DNA of 64,000 bases, taken from Ereboglobus luteus (GTDB taxonomy: Bacteria > Verrucomicrobiota > Verrucomicrobiia > Opitutales > Opitutaceae). The first letter of the stretch is position 1. The number at the start of each line of letters is the position of its first letter. The translations under genes were made by a program, and so were the position numbers. The notes below the pieces were generated by a model. The model saw only the letters and a program-made list of their open reading frames with translations, was not told the origin of the DNA and did no database searches. The stretch lies in the NCBI RefSeq assembly GCF_003096195.1, contig NZ_CP023004.1:4110934-4174933 (forward strand). Direction: 5' to 3'. Below are positions 34,139 through 43,800 of the stretch, piece after piece.

Positions 34139-37093
34139 TCAATTTTTTAATATTTCGTAGAATTCAACCTCGCCGATGCTAAGGGTTTTGCCGCCGATTT
34201 TATCGGCTCCGGTGGAGGCGTTTTCCTTTGCGGCGACTTCGCTCATGGTGAAGGCGTCGCGCGCCTCGGAGCTGCCCTGCAACTCAATGCGCACGACCTT
34301 GCCCGCGACGGCGGGTTTCACCTCGAGGGTCACATAACCGAGGCTTTTCGGTGTTGCGTCGCGGTAGATTTCAACCCCGTCGAGCGTGATGCTCACCGGA
34401 TAACTGCGCTGGCGCCAACCGGTGAGCCGCAATATGATTTCTTCCAGCTTCGCGGGACGCTCAAGCGTGTATTCAATCCACGCGCCGGCGAGATCGTTCG
34501 CGCTTGTCCACGCCGTCGTCTCGTCATCGTCGTAACTCTTGGCGGCATCGGCGGCATTTGAGCCGGCGCGCACGGAAACCACCTCGACCGGTGTGCGCGA
34601 GATTTTATACGACGGGCCCGCTGGTGTCGGGCCGCGATCCGGGAGGGCGATTTCCGGCACGGGCGGCAAGGCGGCGAGGCCGTTGTGCGACGGATACTCG
34701 ACCGAGTGGAGCGTGAGCGCGGCGGAGCGCAACGAACCCGAACGGGCGCGAAGCGTGATCGCGCCGGGCTGGCGCGTGGTGCGAATCAAGACGCGATTCA
34801 CCCCGCATTCGACCGGCAGTGTTTTCGAAAGAATATAGTTGTCGGCGCGCCCGTGCCCGATGCCGCCGCGCCATTCGGCGGGCCCGTCGAGTTCAAACTC
34901 GACCAAGTCGAGCGCGGTCGGGCAGCGGCGGCCATCGGCATCGACTACCTCGAACTCGACCAGCGCGAGGTCGTGCCCGTCCGCGTGGTAGTTTGCCTTG
35001 CCGATATTTTTCAGGCGCAAGGCGGTCGGCTCGCCGGATGTTTGGATGACGGCCTCGGTGACTTTTTTCCCGGCGGTGTCATAACCGGCAGCACGGAGTT
35101 CACCGGGCTGCCAGGCAATGTTTTCAAATGTATAAAGAAACCGGTGCGACTGCGCGCCGCGTCCGAGCGATTTTCCATTGAGAAACAACTCAACCGCGTC
35201 GGCGCTCGATACAACGTATATGTTTTTCACGGTGCCGGGGGCGTAGTTCCAGTGGCCGATGATGTGCGCGGCGGGGCGCTCGATATCGACCCACGCGTCC
35301 CACATGACTTTGTGCGCGTGGAAGCCGTCCTTGGGAATGCGCATGGCGTCAACCTCGCCGCTGCGACGGTAATTTTCTGAGCCGCGATGATGCGTGTTGG
35401 AATCGGAAAATATAATATTGGTGCCGCCGCTGTTCACGCGACGCCCGGTGCCGGGACGCTCGCGCCAATAATCATACCAGCGCACTATGTTTTCAATGGC
35501 ATGGGAGTCCTGGTTGCGATTGTAGACGGCCGCGGGCGCGTTTCTATATAACGGGCCGTCGCCGTTCTTGTGATAGGGCGGCGAGTATTCATCCCAATAT
35601 TTGCGCAAACCCTCGTCGCGCGAATACTCCATCTGCCAAAAGGGGATGCGCGCGCTTTTGTTTATATAAAGCATGTGGCCGCCGTATTCGGCGATTTTGC
35701 TGTTGAGCATGTCGCGGGAACCCGAGGCGCGCCCGCCGTGCGGATCGTATTTGTCGCGCAGGGCCCTCATTTCGATCATGTGCTCCTCCGAGACGCCGTT
35801 GTTGCCGGACTCGTAGAAGAGGATGCTCGGATTGTTGCGGTTGTAGATGATGGCGTCGCGCATGACCTCGACGCGCTGCTCCCAGCGGCGGCCGGTCACG
35901 TCGCGCTCGGAATCTCCGGCGGGCATCGCCTGAATGAGGCCGACGCGGTCGCACGATTCGACGTCCTGTTTCCAAGGAGTGATGTGCATCCAGCGCACAA
36001 GATTGCCGCCGCTTTCAACCATGAGTCCGTTGCTGAAATCGCTGAGCCACGCGGGCACGCTCGCGCCGATGGCGGGCCATTCGTTTGAGGTGCGCTGCGC
36101 GTAACCGTGCATTTGGATGACGCGGTCGTTGAGCGTGATCATGCCGTTGGCGTATTCGGTTTTGCGGAAACCGGTGCGCGTGGTGACGGTGTCCACGGGT
36201 TTGCCGGCAACCGAGATCGTGGTGCGCACATCATAGAGCGCGCCGTGCCCCCAACTCCAAAAGTCGATGTTTTTGGCGCGCGCGCTTGTCTTCAAAACGG
36301 CGGTTTCACCGGGAGCGATATTGACGGGGGCCGCGGCGGAAACTTTCACGCCGAGCGCGGGGATTTCCATTGTATACAAGGCGGCCTGCGACTTGCCGGT
36401 TTCGTTGCGCACCTCGGATTCGGCGTGAATCGTGGCGACGCGGTTTTTAATATCAAAATCAACGGCGTATATATAAACGCCGGTCGTCTTGAGATTCGAA
36501 TAAAGCGGGAGCGTTTGATAAAGTTTTTTGGTGATATGCAGGCGGACGTTTTTTGTGATTCCGCCGTAGTTGGCGTTGAAGTTTTTGTCGGCCCACTGGT
36601 AGCGCTGGTTGGTTTCCTTTTCGCGATAGTCCCAAGCGTTGTCAGTGCGCACGGCGATGATGTTTTCGCCGGCGCCGAGCTGCCCGGTGATATCGAAGCC
36701 AAATGCCATGATGCCATTTTCGCTGCGGCCAACGTGCTTGCCGTTCACATAAACCTCGGCCGCCTGCCGCACGCCCTCGAACTCGATGAATATTTTTGTG
36801 TTATCGAGCTGCGCGGCGGTGAGTGTGAAATGTTTTCGATACCAAGCGACGCCAGTCGAGTGATCCTTGATGTCCTTGCTGAAAGCGTCGTCCTCGTTCC
36901 ACGCGCGCGGGAGCGTGACGAGTTTCCACGCGGAGTCGTCGAAGTCCCTGGCATCGGCGCGGACAGGGTCGCCGACGTGCAGGCGCCAGTCGAGGTTGAG
37001 GTTGTGGGTTTCGCGTTGCGCAAGGGCGGCGGGCGCGAGAACGAGCGATGCGAGGGCGGCGAGAAGAAGAACGTGAAGTTTGGGCTGATTCAT
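34139..37093 (-). CDS. Glycoside hydrolase family 2 protein, probably RG-I beta-galactosidase-like
   Basis: 984 residues from ATG 37093. Signal peptide LLLAALASLVLAPAALAQ. Order: GH2 sugar-binding jelly-roll (WYRKHFTLTAAQLDNTKIFI), Ig-like domain, TIM barrel (residues about 310-560), a DUF4982-like domain (VSSADAVELFLNGKSLGRG), Ig-like and a C-terminal discoidin/F5-8-type domain ending SIGEVEFYEIL. The barrel reads NRNNPSILFYESGNNGVS where active GH2 enzymes have a GNE; the acid/base Glu is therefore not in its usual place. FWQMEYSRDEG fits the nucleophile region. It may trim galactose side chains, or act on another sugar. Confidence 0.85.
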   Translation of the reverse strand: MNQPKLHVLLLAALASLVLAPAALAQRETHNLNLDWRLHVGDPVRADARDFDDSAWKLVTLPRAWNEDDAFSKDIKDHSTGVAWYRKHFTLTAAQLDNTKIFIEFEGVRQAAEVYVNGKHVGRSENGIMAFGFDITGQLGAGENIIAVRTDNAWDYREKETNQRYQWADKNFNANYGGITKNVRLHITKKLYQTLPLYSNLKTTGVYIYAVDFDIKNRVATIHAESEVRNETGKSQAALYTMEIPALGVKVSAAAPVNIAPGETAVLKTSARAKNIDFWSWGHGALYDVRTTISVAGKPVDTVTTRTGFRKTEYANGMITLNDRVIQMHGYAQRTSNEWPAIGASVPAWLSDFSNGLMVESGGNLVRWMHITPWKQDVESCDRVGLIQAMPAGDSERDVTGRRWEQRVEVMRDAIIYNRNNPSILFYESGNNGVSEEHMIEMRALRDKYDPHGGRASGSRDMLNSKIAEYGGHMLYINKSARIPFWQMEYSRDEGLRKYWDEYSPPYHKNGDGPLYRNAPAAVYNRNQDSHAIENIVRWYDYWRERPGTGRRVNSGGTNIIFSDSNTHHRGSENYRRSGEVDAMRIPKDGFHAHKVMWDAWVDIERPAAHIIGHWNYAPGTVKNIYVVSSADAVELFLNGKSLGRGAQSHRFLYTFENIAWQPGELRAAGYDTAGKKVTEAVIQTSGEPTALRLKNIGKANYHADGHDLALVEFEVVDADGRRCPTALDLVEFELDGPAEWRGGIGHGRADNYILSKTLPVECGVNRVLIRTTRQPGAITLRARSGSLRSAALTLHSVEYPSHNGLAALPPVPEIALPDRGPTPAGPSYKISRTPVEVVSVRAGSNAADAAKSYDDDETTAWTSANDLAGAWIEYTLERPAKLEEIILRLTGWRQRSYPVSITLDGVEIYRDATPKSLGYVTLEVKPAVAGKVVRIELQGSSEARDAFTMSEVAAKENASTGADKIGGKTLSIGEVEFYEILKN

Positions 37094-37144
37094 TGAGCGT
37101 GGCTGACGGGAAATGGTTTGGTTTGGAGACAGAGAGCACGGATT

Positions 37145-37195
37145 AACACGGATGCGCACTTCGCCGCATTTGTGTTTATTCGTGTGATCCGTGTT
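37145..37195. repeat. inverted repeat between the CE12 and GH2 genes
   Basis: AACACGGAT (37145-37153) matches ATCCGTGTT (37187-37195) around a 33-base middle. No T tract follows, so it could be an RNA-processing hairpin inside the operon or a dispersed repeat; similar GAGCACGGATTAACACGGAT wording starts just before it. Confidence 0.45.
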
Positions 37196-37212
37196 GAAGT
37201 GACGGATTGTGT

Positions 37213-38409
37213 TTAACTTCCCTCGGGTTTTTCGAGTGTGGCTGCGGACGGACTGGAAGGGATGGCGATTTTTTTCGGGTCGTCGGGGTGCTCGGGGTTA
37301 AACCTGCCGGCGTCGGGAGCGAGGCGGACGGCGAGTTCGGGAAGCTGCACGCGAATGGCCTCGACTATGCAACGCGCGAGTTCGTAGGCGCCGTAGTTGC
37401 TGAAGTGCGAATTGTCGGCGAGGGCATTGGGCTGGTTGGGATAGGTGTTGGCCGGGGCAAACACAAAGGCATCCTTTGATTTCTCGACGCCGAGCGCGGT
37501 GAAGAGGCGTCCGCTAATCGTGTGCAAGTCGATGAAGGGGACGTTTTTTTCCTCCGCGACTTTGCGGACGGCGGCGGGATAATCGCCGTGCGTGTTTTGG
37601 AGTTTGCCAGCCTTGTCAAAACGGCGGCGATACATGGGGGAAATCAGCACGGGTTTGCCCTTTTTCGCGACGATGGCGTCGACATATTCGCGGAGGTTGC
37701 CGGCATAGGTTGTGAACGCGCCGCCGTTTTTCTCCTTCATGTCGTTATGCCCGAATTGTATGAAAACGTAATCGCCGGGCCGGAGCGTGTTGAGGATTTT
37801 TTCGAGCCGGTTCTGACGGTGGAAGGAACCGAGCGCGAGGCCGGACTGGGCGTAGTTGGCGACAACCGTGCCGGGCGCGAAGAAGCGCGGAAGCATCTGC
37901 CCCCACGAGGCCCAGGGTTCGTTTTGCTGGTCGGTGACGGTGGAATCGCCCGCGAGAAAAACATTCAGCGCGGTTTCGTTGCGCGCGATTTCGATCGCGG
38001 AGACCGCGGGACTCGGGCCGTTGAATTCGAGCGTGAGCTTGCTGTCCCAGTTTGCGGCGCCGATTTCGTTGGGCTTGAGCGACACTTTTTTATCCGAACC
38101 GGGGATGTCCGGTGTGTGGACGCTGACTGTGAAAGTGCGCGCGGTTGTTTCGCCTTTCGCCGTCTTGACCGACTCAAGCATGAGGCGGCGGTTCTCCGCC
38201 TTCACGGTGGTGTCGGACGCGGCGTCCGGGCTGCCGAGGTGGACGGTGACATCGTAAACGCCCTCGGGCAGGTCGATGGAGACGAACGGCGAGGAACTTG
38301 TTATCGAGCCGGGGGCGATGTCGATGCGTTGCGGCGCGGAATAAGCCGCCACCGCAAAAATGCAAAAAAGAACACCAAGCATTCCATGTATTTTTATATG
38401 CGTCTTCAT
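37213..38409 (-). CDS. Rhamnogalacturonan acetylesterase-like SGNH hydrolase (second CE12) with N-terminal beta domain
   Basis: 398 residues from ATG 38409, with signal peptide IHGMLGVLFCIFAVAAYSA. Residues 25-140 are a beta-rich carbohydrate-binding-like domain (FVSIDLPEGVYDVTVHLGSP). The esterase domain follows: LNVFLAGDSTVTDQ (nucleophile Ser), YAQSGLALGSFH, FIQFGHNDMKEKNGG and DNSHFSNYGAYELARCI with the final His. It differs from the first CE12 by the extra domain and the shorter insert after GHND, so the two may act on different acetyl positions. It is 40 bases after the autotransporter gene on the same strand. Confidence 0.88.
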   Translation of the reverse strand: MKTHIKIHGMLGVLFCIFAVAAYSAPQRIDIAPGSITSSSPFVSIDLPEGVYDVTVHLGSPDAASDTTVKAENRRLMLESVKTAKGETTARTFTVSVHTPDIPGSDKKVSLKPNEIGAANWDSKLTLEFNGPSPAVSAIEIARNETALNVFLAGDSTVTDQQNEPWASWGQMLPRFFAPGTVVANYAQSGLALGSFHRQNRLEKILNTLRPGDYVFIQFGHNDMKEKNGGAFTTYAGNLREYVDAIVAKKGKPVLISPMYRRRFDKAGKLQNTHGDYPAAVRKVAEEKNVPFIDLHTISGRLFTALGVEKSKDAFVFAPANTYPNQPNALADNSHFSNYGAYELARCIVEAIRVQLPELAVRLAPDAGRFNPEHPDDPKKIAIPSSPSAATLEKPEGS

Positions 38410-38449
38410 TGGCGAGAAACTATGGATTCGCATAATACCGGGCAATTTA

Positions 38450-40809
38450 TTAGAAACGATAACCAACCCCGGCGCGGATGGCCACCGTCTGATCGACCAT
38501 GATATTGCTGTCGCCAGCGTAACTTGCAAAGAAGGACAGGCCGTTGTAATAATCGAGCGAAAGGCCACCTTCGATATGCCAGCCGCTGCGATCACCGGGC
38601 GCGCTTTTGACCGTCACCGTTTCACCCAGCACCGTTGCCGAGATGTTGCGCTCTCCCCGACTTGAGCGAAAGGCCCAGTAGGCATTGAGAAAGGGGCGTA
38701 TGACGGCCTTGTCCCTTAATATTTCATAACTGCGCGCCAGTTGAAATCCGAAGGATGCGATAACCGATTCGGCGTCCTGCTTGCCCACCGCAAGCGCTGT
38801 TTCAGAGGCGCCACCAGTTTCCCTGAATGCGTCCGCCTTCCATTTTAGATACTGGAGACCGAGCGTCGGCCGCACATCAAGCCAGGAGCAGGGCGCTTTG
38901 TAGCTTATAAGGGCGCGCCCACCGTAACGCGTGCCATCGGTGCTGCCTTTGTAGAGGGATCCCACCAGACTGGCATTGCGTTTGGCATCATAGCTGTCGG
39001 TGCCATAGAAGCCGAGCAGACTGGCTTGAAAGTTGCCGGCGCGGTAACGGGTGTAGGCGCCGTAGGTGTGGCTCTTGGAGTCCCCCGTGCTGCCGGAATC
39101 ATCCATTGTATAATCGGTCTTGTCATAGGAATAAACAAGGCCGACAAGCAACGAGGGCGATATGGCGTAGTCCACTCCAGTAAGGATTTTTATCGGATCG
39201 ATTTCATAATATTCATTTTGGGCAGTGGTGTTTTTATGCGCAGTGGCGCGCGATGCCTGCGCATAAACATCAAATTTTTTCACAGCGCGAAGCTTCTCGT
39301 CGGGAATGGCGAGACGGTTCTCAATGCTCGTGCCCAGCGCGGTCGTCTGGACGACGGCCGCCGGGAACCACACTTGATACGATTGCGGGCCGAGTTGATT
39401 CAGCACACTGCCATAGGCGCTTATGCTGTATTGACCGTCGAGCCCCACGGCAACCTGGTGCGGAATCGAAGCCCCCACGCGATCCATGGCCGCGGCGATC
39501 GTGCGCTGGTTTTCCGTAATGCCGGGAACATCGGCGTATTTACTGCGCACAATCTGAACCCATATCTCATGGCCGCCTCCGGTTAAATCAATTTTCTCCC
39601 AAAAGCTATTCGCGGCGATCATTCCAAAATTATGAACCAATTTATCATTAAACGTCCCGGTGATGTCGCCGTTGACGGTTATGATTTTGTAACGCGCGCC
39701 GTCCTTGACCTGAAAATTCCGGACGTCGCGGGAAATACCGAGGGTGACTCCCTCCGTGTCCTCGGAAAGCGCCAAGCTTCCATTGACGACCAGCTGATCC
39801 CTTGATGTCTCCGTGAAAAAATCGAGATTGATGGATGTATTGGGTCCCATATCGAGCGTTCCGGTGATGGTCAGCGTGGCGGCTTCGGTTTTGGTTCCGG
39901 GAGCTATGACTGAAGTGGAGTTGGATGTTACAAGCCCGATGATAAAACCCGATCCGCCAATGTAAGTCGTCGCCCCGCCCTGCTGTCTGATGCTGCCATT
40001 AAAAACACCGTCAACCTGAAGCGTGCCGTAGCGCAACAGGGCGTAACTTGAACCGGGAAGAGTGACAACGCCCGTCTGCCCGATCACGGTTGTTTGCGAT
40101 GAGTTGAATGTATTCAGGCGAAGCGCCTCCCCGGTCGTGCGCGCGCTCGTGAACGCCCCTGAAATCGTGGAACCATACGATATGTAAACCTGATTGGTTC
40201 CCGTGGTCAGTGTCGTGCCCATGTCCATGTTAACCGACGCCAACAAAATGCTGCTTGTCGTGGCGGCTCCGGAAAAATCGGCGGTGGAATTGCCGTGCAT
40301 GACAAGGGATGCGCCCCACAGCGACGAGCGATCAGGGGCGTTTTTAATGGCGGGATACGCGGTCGAATCGCGGGCGCCGGTGTAGAGGAGTTTTGAATAA
40401 TCGTTTAGTGTGATTGTAATCGGAAGATCCGTGTTGGCGTTGTTGACGCTATAAAAACCGCCCCCGCGACATTGAGAATCGCCAGTCCGTCGCCGGTGCC
40501 TTGCAGGCTTATATTATATTCGCCCGTATTGGGCGTCACAGAAAGGCCGCCGATTGCATAAACAAGGTTTCCGGTGTTTGTGTTGGTTATATAAATGGTC
40601 GTCGGCGAGTTGTGGCCAATGCCGATATAATCGGATTCGCCGGGGAGCTGGCCGAGGCTCCAATTGGCGGAGTTGCCCCAGTTGGAATCAGCCGTGCCCG
40701 TCCAGTAGATGGTGCTGGAGTCAAGCGTGGCGGCGTTGAGACCGGCTCCCTGCACGGCAATGGCCGCCGCGAACGCGAGGAGGGTTCTGGAAATTGTATT
40801 CTTTTTCAT
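38450..40809 (-). CDS. Autotransporter (type V) with passenger, split by one frameshift
   Basis: Two frames form one protein of about 786 residues. The first, from ATG 40809, has signal peptide TLLAFAAAIAVQGAGLNAAT and beta-strand repeats up to AILNVAG. The second resumes GGFYSVNNANTDLPITITLN. Adding one G to the five-base run at 40461-40465 joins them. Residues about 510-786 are a classic autotransporter barrel: KFDVYAQASRATAHKNTTAQ, YAISPSLLVGLVYSYDKTDY and a terminal aromatic VGYRF. The passenger shows no enzyme motif. It follows the giant TonB-fusion gene by 38 bases, so the pair probably share a transcript. Possible role: surface adhesin. Confidence 0.78.
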
Positions 40810-40847
40810 AAAGGGGATCGTGTTGCGGGTTATGTAATGTGGCGGCT

Positions 40848-43800
40848 TCACAGGTTGTATTTAAGCACGAAGTTTATGGTGGTGCCGGCCCTGTAATAGC
40901 GGACGAGACGGCCGAAGCGCTCGTATTCGTCGGGCTCGTTGAGGACATTGCGCCAGTCGCAGGAGAGCGACCAGTTGCGGGAGAATTGATAGGTGAAGCT
41001 CAGGTCAAGGCGTCCGCTGGCCTTTGTGTAGGTGCCGTCATTTCCCATGGTGATCGAGCCGTCGGGGTTGGTGAGCGTCGAGGGCGAGCGGCGCAGGTAG
41101 CGTCCGAACCAGTTGTAACCGGCCTGGATGCTCCACCCATTGCCGCGGTAGGTGATGCGGGTGTTCGAGACCTTGCGCTTGAGGTTCACCACATCGATGT
41201 CTCCCTTGGGTTTGATGTAGGAGAACGACTCGTAGAATTCGATGTTCTTGAGGAATGAGGGGAGGAATGAGAGGCGCTGGCGATAGCTGATTTCAAAGCC
41301 GTCCATCTTGGCGGTGCCTATGTTAAACGCGGAGCCATAGTAGATGTCGTAATTGGGATACTGCTCATAGAGCGATTGATATTGCTCAACCAAGTCCGGG
41401 GCCACGTCGGCGAGCAGGCCGCTGGTTTCGAGAATAAAGTCGGTGATGTCTTTTCTGAAGACACCGCCGGAAATGACGCCGCCGTGAGGGAGATAGTATT
41501 CGACGCTGATATCGTAATTATTGCTGTATTGCGGTTTCAGCCCGGTGTTTTTCTTGTTGATTGTAACCGTCTGGGCGCTGGAGCTCACGGTGTAGCTGTC
41601 GCTTGGAAGCAAATATTCCAGTTTCGGGCGACCGATCGAAGTGGTGTAGGCGGCGCGGAATATCAGGTTGGCGAGCGGCTCGTATTTCAACTGCACATTG
41701 GGGAACCAGTTGTCATACGATTTTTTGCCCGAAACCATGGAATAATACAGGGGATCGGTGTTGGAGAGGCGTCCATCCGTTTGGAAGCCGCTGGCCTCCG
41801 TGGAGGTGTGCTCATAGCGGACGCCGGCCATGATGTTGAGGTTGTGAATCTGCCAGGAGCCCATCATGTAGCCGGACACCACGTCCTCGGTGAGTTCGTT
41901 TGTATAACGATAGAGCGACTGCCTGTGGGTTGACTCGTCCAAGGTGAACATGTCCGGGTTTTCATTAAAATAATCCAGCACCTTCCACGGACTGATCCAG
42001 TTCGGGACGGCGGTGTCGGTGAACTCCCAAGAGTCCTTGCGCACGGGATCATAAAACTCACTGTATCCGGGCCTGGAGGCGTTGCTGTCGTTGAGCGTGT
42101 AGTTTTTCTTGTAGGTATGCCTGTTGCGCGTCCAGGAGGTGTAGCTTGAGCCGGCACGGATGGAAAGCGGGTGACCGAGCAGCATGGCCGGGATGCGGAT
42201 GTTGGCCTTGGCGCCGCTCTTTTCATCGACCATGAGCGAGTCGCTGGTGTTGATTATGAGGCCGCTGTAATTGTCGAGGTCGAGGTAGTCGTTTTGCGGA
42301 GTGATGCCGAGTTGCCGGATGGTGGGGCCGTCGTTGGACTGCAGGTTGTCGAATATATAATGTCCCCTGGGGCTGTTGTAGGTGATGGAGTTGAGACCTT
42401 GCGCGCGGTGGGTGAAGGCGCGCGAGATATAGCCGTCGTAGTCGATGCGTATGCCGCCGAACTGATGCTTCACGCCGGGGTTGATCGACCAGGCCTGGCC
42501 GTAGCCCTGCTTGTCGGGCGCGCCGCCGACGGTCATGCCTACGTAGGCGCCTTCAACTTCGACCGTGTTGAAGTTGGAGGCTGATTTTATCACGGTGCCG
42601 TTGTTGGTCGTGTTGAGACGCGCGGCGACCGAACCGCCGCCAAGATCCTTCCAGTCATTGTAGGATGTCTTGAGCGAGATGGAGGTGGTGCGGCTGATCT
42701 TGAAATCAGTATTGAAGGTGAGGGAGCGATTGCGCCTTTTGGAAACGGCCTCGGTGAGGCGGGTGTCGCTCATGTAGCCGCTCATGTCGGCAGTGGGCAG
42801 ATCGGAAGTGTTGGGCCTGTCGAAGATGTAACCTTGATCGCCGATGGTGTTGTTAAAGCGGTAGGTCTCATAGGCGTTGGCGTTAAGACTGATGCCGAGA
42901 CGGTTTCCTAGGAAGGCCTCGGAATAATATACGTTGGCGCCCGGCGACCAAGAACGGGCGGGGGAACGGTTGCCGGTGGGCACGGGATCCCAGTCAAGCG
43001 CGGCGGTGTTGAGTCCCATGCTGGTATCGATGCGGATGCGGCGGCCTTTCTGGTCGAAGGCGTTTTTTGAAATCATGTTGATAACGCCGCCGTTGGCATT
43101 GGCCGGCGAGGAGGGCGGCGGCGATTTGTAAACCTCGATACTTTCGATGGAGGCAATGGAGAAGTTTTTCAGGGCGACGCCGCGCTCGGTGCTGGTCTCG
43201 GGATTGGTGGAGCTGTTGGCAAATTCGTTGCCATCGACACTCATGGTGCCCTGGTCGGAGCCGATGCCGCGGATGGAGAAACTGCCGACATCCTCGCCAG
43301 CGTAGTCAACGAAGATGCCGGGGAGATTTTTCAAAAGTTCGCCCGCGTTTGTGTCGATGAGGTTGCCGAAGGCGTCCGTGGCAACGACGTTTTTCATAAC
43401 GTCGGACTGGCGCTGACGCTGCACGGCGGCCGACTGGCCCTCGCGCTCGGAGGAAACGACAAATTTTTCGAGAAGGTAAACGTCAGAGCTCATCACAAAC
43501 TCGACATGAACAGCGACCCCGGACTCGATGGTGACGGTCTTGGTTTGGTCGTCCAGGTCAACGTAGGCTACGCGCACGGTGTGCTCGCCGGGCGCGAGAT
43601 TGCCAATGCGGAAGGTGCCGTCGCTTTCCGTGAGGACGGGCGTGCCCTGCGAATCAACAAACACCTGGGCGCTGGCAAGCGCGACACCGGTCTTGGCGCT
43701 GCTCACCTTGCCGGTAACGACACCTGTGGTCTGGGCCTGGGCTTGGAGCGGTAGTGAGCCAAAAGCGTGAAACACAAAAAGCGTTGCGACGATAGCAAAC

